Shown in pieces: positions 13,403-16,213 of a stretch of DNA of 16,213 nucleotides. Both the position numbers and the translations under genes were made by a program. Source of the DNA: an uncultured Fretibacterium sp. (GTDB lineage Bacteria > Synergistota > Synergistia > Synergistales > Aminobacteriaceae). The DNA lies in assembly GCA_905373185.1 (NCBI GenBank), contig CAJPSE010000012.1:1-16213 (forward strand), read 5' to 3'. Under the pieces are notes generated by a model. It was not told the origin of the DNA and did no database searches. It saw nothing but the letters and a program-made list of their open reading frames with translations. How positions within the stretch are numbered: position 1 is the stretch's first letter; every line of letters starts with the position of its first letter.

Positions 13403-13424
13403 CCGGATTCACTCCGGATTCACT
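13403..13424. repeat. Perfect 11-bp tandem duplication
   Basis: CCGGATTCACT twice without a gap, upstream of the cupin gene. Confidence 0.85.
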
Positions 13425-13532
13425 TTTATGATGACCAACTATACGAAGCGGAGGATGAGCCCGGGAAGAGGGGCTTGCCCAGGTCATGGGGACTGCAGCT
13501 TGGAGATAGGAGGATTGGGTAAAATAAATCGT

Positions 13533-13560
13533 TTGCAAAAGTGACATTTTCTAATAGAAT
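13533..13560 (+). promoter_or_regulatory. Candidate sigma-70 promoter pointing into the GGDEF gene 3' end
   Basis: TTGCAA (13533-13538), a 16-bp spacer, TAGAAT (13555-13560), in AT-rich surroundings. It would start a plus-strand RNA near 13567, 40 nt before the small ORF. Confidence 0.45.
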
Positions 13561-13606
13561 ATCTGGATAAAATCCTTGCATAGACTATATTCAGGAGGGG
13601 CATAAT

Positions 13607-13651
13607 ATGTCCTGGATTTACGATCCAAATGCAACAGTAGGGGGCGTGTAG
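13607..13651 (+). CDS. Small ORF or 5' gene remnant with strong RBS
   Basis: ATG 13607 follows AGGAGGGG (13593-13600) by 6 nt and a promoter-like pair. The frame encodes only MSWIYDPNATVGGV before TAG at 13649-13651, and it runs antisense into the last codons of the diguanylate cyclase gene. I recognise no family. It may be a true micropeptide, a leader peptide, or the start of a gene whose remainder was lost when the neighbouring sequence was joined on. Confidence 0.3.
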   Translation: MSWIYDPNATVGGV

Positions 13652-15018
13652 AAGCGATAGGTGTTTCGTCCCGAGTCCTTTGCCTGGTACAGGGCGTTGT
13701 CGGCACGCTTCAGCAGGACCAGAAGCTCGTCCCCATCCTGAGGATAAACGGCGATGCCCATGCTGGCGTGTATCTGGTAGCACGTCTTCTCGAGACAGGC
13801 AGGGGCCTCCAGGGAGGCCCGTATCCTCTGGATGGCGGCGGCATAATTGTGGGGTTCGGGGTCGCAGGTCAGGAGCAGCGCGAATTCGTCCCCGCCCACT
13901 CGGGCGGCGATGTCGCTGGTACGGATGCTCGAGCGGAGGCGGGCGGCGAACTCCTGGAGCAGCAGGTCCCCCGCGTGATGTCCCAGGGTGTCGTTGACGT
14001 CCTTGAAGTGATCCAGGTCCGCCATGACGACCAGGACGGCCTTGCCCGTGCGCTTGGCGCTGGCCATCATCTGGAGGAGGTGTTGGTGGAAGAGCGACCT
14101 GCTGGGAAGCCCGGTCAGGACGTCGTGGGTGGCGCGGTACTTGAAATCGTCCTCCCGCTCCTTGCGGCTGTGAATATCCCTGAGGATGCCTAGGGTGCGG
14201 ACGACCCTTCCCTCCGCGTCCCGAAAAACCTGCCCGCGGCTCTGCCGCCAGCGGTAGACGCCGTCCGCGCAGAGCAGTCGGAAGACGACGTCATAGGAAC
14301 CCTTGATGTAGGTTCCGTCCAGAACGTCCTTCAGGATATGCCGGGCCTTGACGTCCTCGGGATGGATGTACTTGACCCAGCGCTTCAGGGGGGGCAGGTC
14401 CTTCAGGGAAAGGCGCTGCATCCCGGCCATGTTCGGGGAGCAGAAGGTCCTCTCCCACGCGCCCGGAAAAATTTCGAACACCCCATCCCTGCTGCATTGA
14501 AGAGCGATGCGCCACCGCTCCTCGTCGGCCTTCAGCCGCGAGGCCGTCCGGGAGCATTTTTCCGCCATCCGGTCGAACGCCTCCGCAAGCCCTCCCGAAG
14601 GCTCCGTGCGTGGGAAGAGATCCCCATCGGCCATACGGTCCATCAGCTCCATCACATGTTTCAGGTCCATACGGAGCATATCGAGCAGCACTCCGAAGAA
14701 TCCCCCGGCGTCAATCGCGCCGTCGAGGTCACCCTCGTGCATCCTCGTGAGCGCGGTGCGGACCTGGAGCAGGGCGTCCCTGAGGGCAAGCACCCTGTCG
14801 TCCCCCTCCAGAGCGGTCGGAAGGGCCGTCCTGGGGTCGGCCTGGAACGCCAGACCGTGAAAATAGGTCAGGACTTCGTCTCGTCCCGAGGAACCCCGCT
14901 CTTTGATGGAGTCGTTCCTGAGTATGGCGCTTACCTCCTTCGCCGATGCGCCCTCCCGCGCATAAACGGCGTCAGGGGGCGTTCCGGCTTGCATGTCCGC
15001 AGACCGGCAAAATTTCAT
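13618..15018 (-). CDS. PAS-GGDEF diguanylate cyclase
   Basis: Cytoplasmic signalling protein of 466 residues without membrane spans. An N-terminal helical region of unknown type (1-160) leads into a PAS_3-type sensor domain (about 164-288, with RWVKYIHPEDVKAR, YRWRQSRGQVFRDAEGRVVRTLGILRDIHSRKERE) and a GGDEF domain (about 297-455). The catalytic motif is intact (GGDEF 375-379), as are the metal-binding DLDHFKDVND segment (334-343) and an inhibitory I-site RTSD (366-369), five residues before it. It should therefore make cyclic-di-GMP from two GTP and be subject to product inhibition. What the PAS domain senses is unknown. There is no EAL domain. ATG 15018 has TTGGAG about 5 nt upstream. It is transcribed divergently from the glycerate kinase gene; nothing in the window suggests a shared operon. 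Confidence 0.93.
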   Translation of the reverse strand: MKFCRSADMQAGTPPDAVYAREGASAKEVSAILRNDSIKERGSSGRDEVLTYFHGLAFQADPRTALPTALEGDDRVLALRDALLQVRTALTRMHEGDLDGAIDAGGFFGVLLDMLRMDLKHVMELMDRMADGDLFPRTEPSGGLAEAFDRMAEKCSRTASRLKADEERWRIALQCSRDGVFEIFPGAWERTFCSPNMAGMQRLSLKDLPPLKRWVKYIHPEDVKARHILKDVLDGTYIKGSYDVVFRLLCADGVYRWRQSRGQVFRDAEGRVVRTLGILRDIHSRKEREDDFKYRATHDVLTGLPSRSLFHQHLLQMMASAKRTGKAVLVVMADLDHFKDVNDTLGHHAGDLLLQEFAARLRSSIRTSDIAARVGGDEFALLLTCDPEPHNYAAAIQRIRASLEAPACLEKTCYQIHASMGIAVYPQDGDELLVLLKRADNALYQAKDSGRNTYRFYTPPTVAFGS

Positions 15019-15090
15019 AAAACTCCAATACTCTAGGAAATAATATCACAAAAGCACCCACTTCGTCCCCTGTGGTCTTCATGACCGAAC

Positions 15091-15116
15091 GCCATAACTG
15101 GATGCCATAGCCGGAT
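15091..15116. repeat. 13-bp tandem duplication with two mismatches
   Basis: GCCATAACTGGAT (15091-15103) and GCCATAGCCGGAT (15104-15116) in the divergent intergenic region between the diguanylate cyclase and glycerate kinase genes. Confidence 0.75.
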
Positions 15117-15236
15117 GCGGAGGAGTAGAATAACGGAAAAGGCCGGGCCCGAGGTGTGTTGCCCTGGCAAATTTGTCCGAAATCCGAAAGGGCATCCGAA
15201 GGAGAATGTCCTCTTATTGAGAAGGAGGAGAACACG

Positions 15237-16213
15237 ATGTGGTCCCTGCGTCAGGACGCGTTGAAGATCGTTTACGGGGCCATTCAAAGGGTGCTGCCGG
15301 AGAGTGCCGTGAAGGAGGCCCTGGCGGACGCGGCGTTCTCCGTGCGCCGTGGGAAGGGCAGGGTCGTCGTCGCCGCGGTCGGCAAGGCCGCGTGGCGCAT
15401 GGCGAGGGCCGCGGCGGACTTCTTGGGGCCGGACCTCTCGGGTGGGGCGGTCGTCACGAAGTATGGACACTCGATGGGCCCGATCGATGGGTTGGAGATC
15501 TTCGAGGCGGGACACCCCCTCCCGGACGGGAACACCCTGAGGGCGACGGAGGCGCTCCTGCGGAGGGTCCGGGGGCTCGGCCCCGACGATACCGTGCTCT
15601 TTCTCGTCTCGGGGGGCGGCTCGGCGCTCTTCGAGCGCCCGATGGACGGCGTGACGCTGGACGATCTCGTCGCCGTGACGGATCAGCTCCTGGCCTGCGG
15701 GGCCGACATCGTGGAGGTCAACCGAATCCGCAAGCGCCTCTCCTCGGTCAAGGGCGGGCGTTTTGCGCAGATGGCCGCGCCCGCGCACGTCTACGCCGTG
15801 GTGCTCTCCGACGTGCTGGGCGACCGGCTGGACAGCATCGCGTCCGGCCCGGCCTGGCCGGACGCAAGCACGGCGGAGGAGGCCCTGGCGACCGTGCGGA
15901 AATACGGCATCTCGCTCCAGCCCGGGCTGGAGGAGCTCCTGAGGCTGGAGACCCCGAAGAGCCTCGGCAACGTCACGGCCGTGGTCACGGGGAGCGTGGG
16001 CGCGCTTTGCTCGGCCGCGGAGGACGCGGCTCGAGGCCTGGGCTACGCGCCGCTCGTGCTGACCACGACCCTGGACTGCGAGGCGCGCGGGGCGGGCGCG
16101 TTCCTGGCCGCCCTGGCGCGCGAGGTGCGGGCCTCGGGACGCCCCGTCGAGGCTCCCTGCGCGCTGATCCTGGGCGGGGAGACGGTGGTCCGCCTCACTG
16201 GAAGGGGCAGGGG
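15237..16213 (+). CDS. Glycerate kinase, MOFRL family (5' part)
   Basis: The first 325 residues are present; the frame is open at the right edge. Features of the GckA/TtuD-type glycerate-2-kinase are clear: [13 protein letters not shown] (K50), [16 protein letters not shown] (91-100), [10 protein letters not shown] (124-133), [15 protein letters not shown] (161-175), [15 protein letters not shown] (191-205) and [14 protein letters not shown] (311-324), the last being the beginning of the C-terminal MOFRL domain. The enzyme phosphorylates D-glycerate with ATP, usually to 2-phosphoglycerate, and feeds serine or glyoxylate carbon into lower glycolysis. Typical length is about 420-450, so roughly 100-120 residues are missing. 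ATG 15237 follows AAGGAGGAG (15222-15230) by about 7-8 nt. It is divergent from the diguanylate cyclase gene. Confidence 0.92.
   Translation, partial: MWSLRQDALKIVYGAIQRVLPESAVKEALADAAFSVRRGKGRVVVAAVGKAAWRMARAAADFLGPDLSGGAVVTKYGHSMGPIDGLEIFEAGHPLPDGNTLRATEALLRRVRGLGPDDTVLFLVSGGGSALFERPMDGVTLDDLVAVTDQLLACGADIVEVNRIRKRLSSVKGGRFAQMAAPAHVYAVVLSDVLGDRLDSIASGPAWPDASTAEEALATVRKYGISLQPGLEELLRLETPKSLGNVTAVVTGSVGALCSAAEDAARGLGYAPLVLTTTLDCEARGAGAFLAALAREVRASGRPVEAPCALILGGETVVRLTGRGR

Larger units (their letters stand above)
13331..13617. other. Intergenic stretch between cupin and diguanylate cyclase genes
   Basis: It contains the AT-rich cupin promoter area, a perfect 11-bp duplication CCGGATTCACT (13403-13413, 13414-13424), and a plus-strand promoter and RBS that lead into a 14-codon frame. 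There is no obvious terminator for the diguanylate cyclase gene. Confidence 0.5.

Noticed and set aside
13430..13544. Small plus-strand frame MMTNYTKRRM...
   Set aside because: No ribosome binding site before its ATG codons and no recognisable sequence; probably chance.
15033..15788. Minus-strand frame overlapping the start of the glycerate kinase gene
   Set aside because: The plus-strand frame here carries all glycerate kinase motifs; the minus frame is Arg/Asp-rich shadow.

Overview
The window is GC-rich bacterial DNA (coding third positions mostly G or C, GTG/TTG starts, strong AGGAGG ribosome binding sites). The gene mix (NhaC antiporter, selenium-type YedE with a TusA-like partner, FbaB-type aldolase, MOFRL glycerate kinase, VapD) fits an anaerobic, amino-acid-fermenting host such as a member of Synergistota. 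That placement is inference from gene content and needs a similarity search.

Layout, left to right. The 3' end of an HxlR-type regulator (1-135) faces a VapD ribonuclease-toxin gene on the minus strand, which is bracketed by two near-identical GC hairpins. A long, structured-looking leader precedes nhaC (1064-2632, +). A secreted DUF3298-type protein follows on the minus strand; its ribosome binding site and start codon lie inside a three-copy 18-bp tandem repeat. Next is a selenium-type yedE/tusA pair (3993-5311, +), with a possible 73-residue in-frame N-terminal extension, closed by a strong terminator. A 472-residue protein of unknown function and a cation diffusion facilitator follow (+). 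They face a minus-strand multi-span transporter that I cannot place confidently (8142-9359). An HdeD-like membrane protein, a class I fructose-bisphosphate aldolase (fbaB) and a Nit2-like C-N hydrolase are read rightwards. The hydrolase overlaps the 3' end of a minus-strand two-cupin protein. A PAS-GGDEF diguanylate cyclase (-) and the first two thirds of a glycerate-2-kinase (+, running off the edge) are divergent at the right end.

The genes are mostly single or two-gene units rather than one pathway. Common themes are ion and metal handling (NhaC, CDF, YedE/TusA), three-carbon metabolism (FbaB, glycerate kinase) and signalling (GGDEF). I found no CRISPR array, insertion sequence, tRNA or rRNA.

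The most unusual points are: repeated short (about 9-18 bp) tandem duplications in nearly every intergenic region, sometimes carrying the Shine-Dalgarno/start signals; a protein-level repeat in the possible YedE N-extension; an internal, well-supported start that would release the second cupin domain; a promoter, RBS and ATG pointing into the 3' end of the diguanylate cyclase gene; and matched hairpins around vapD, one of them with no gene to terminate.
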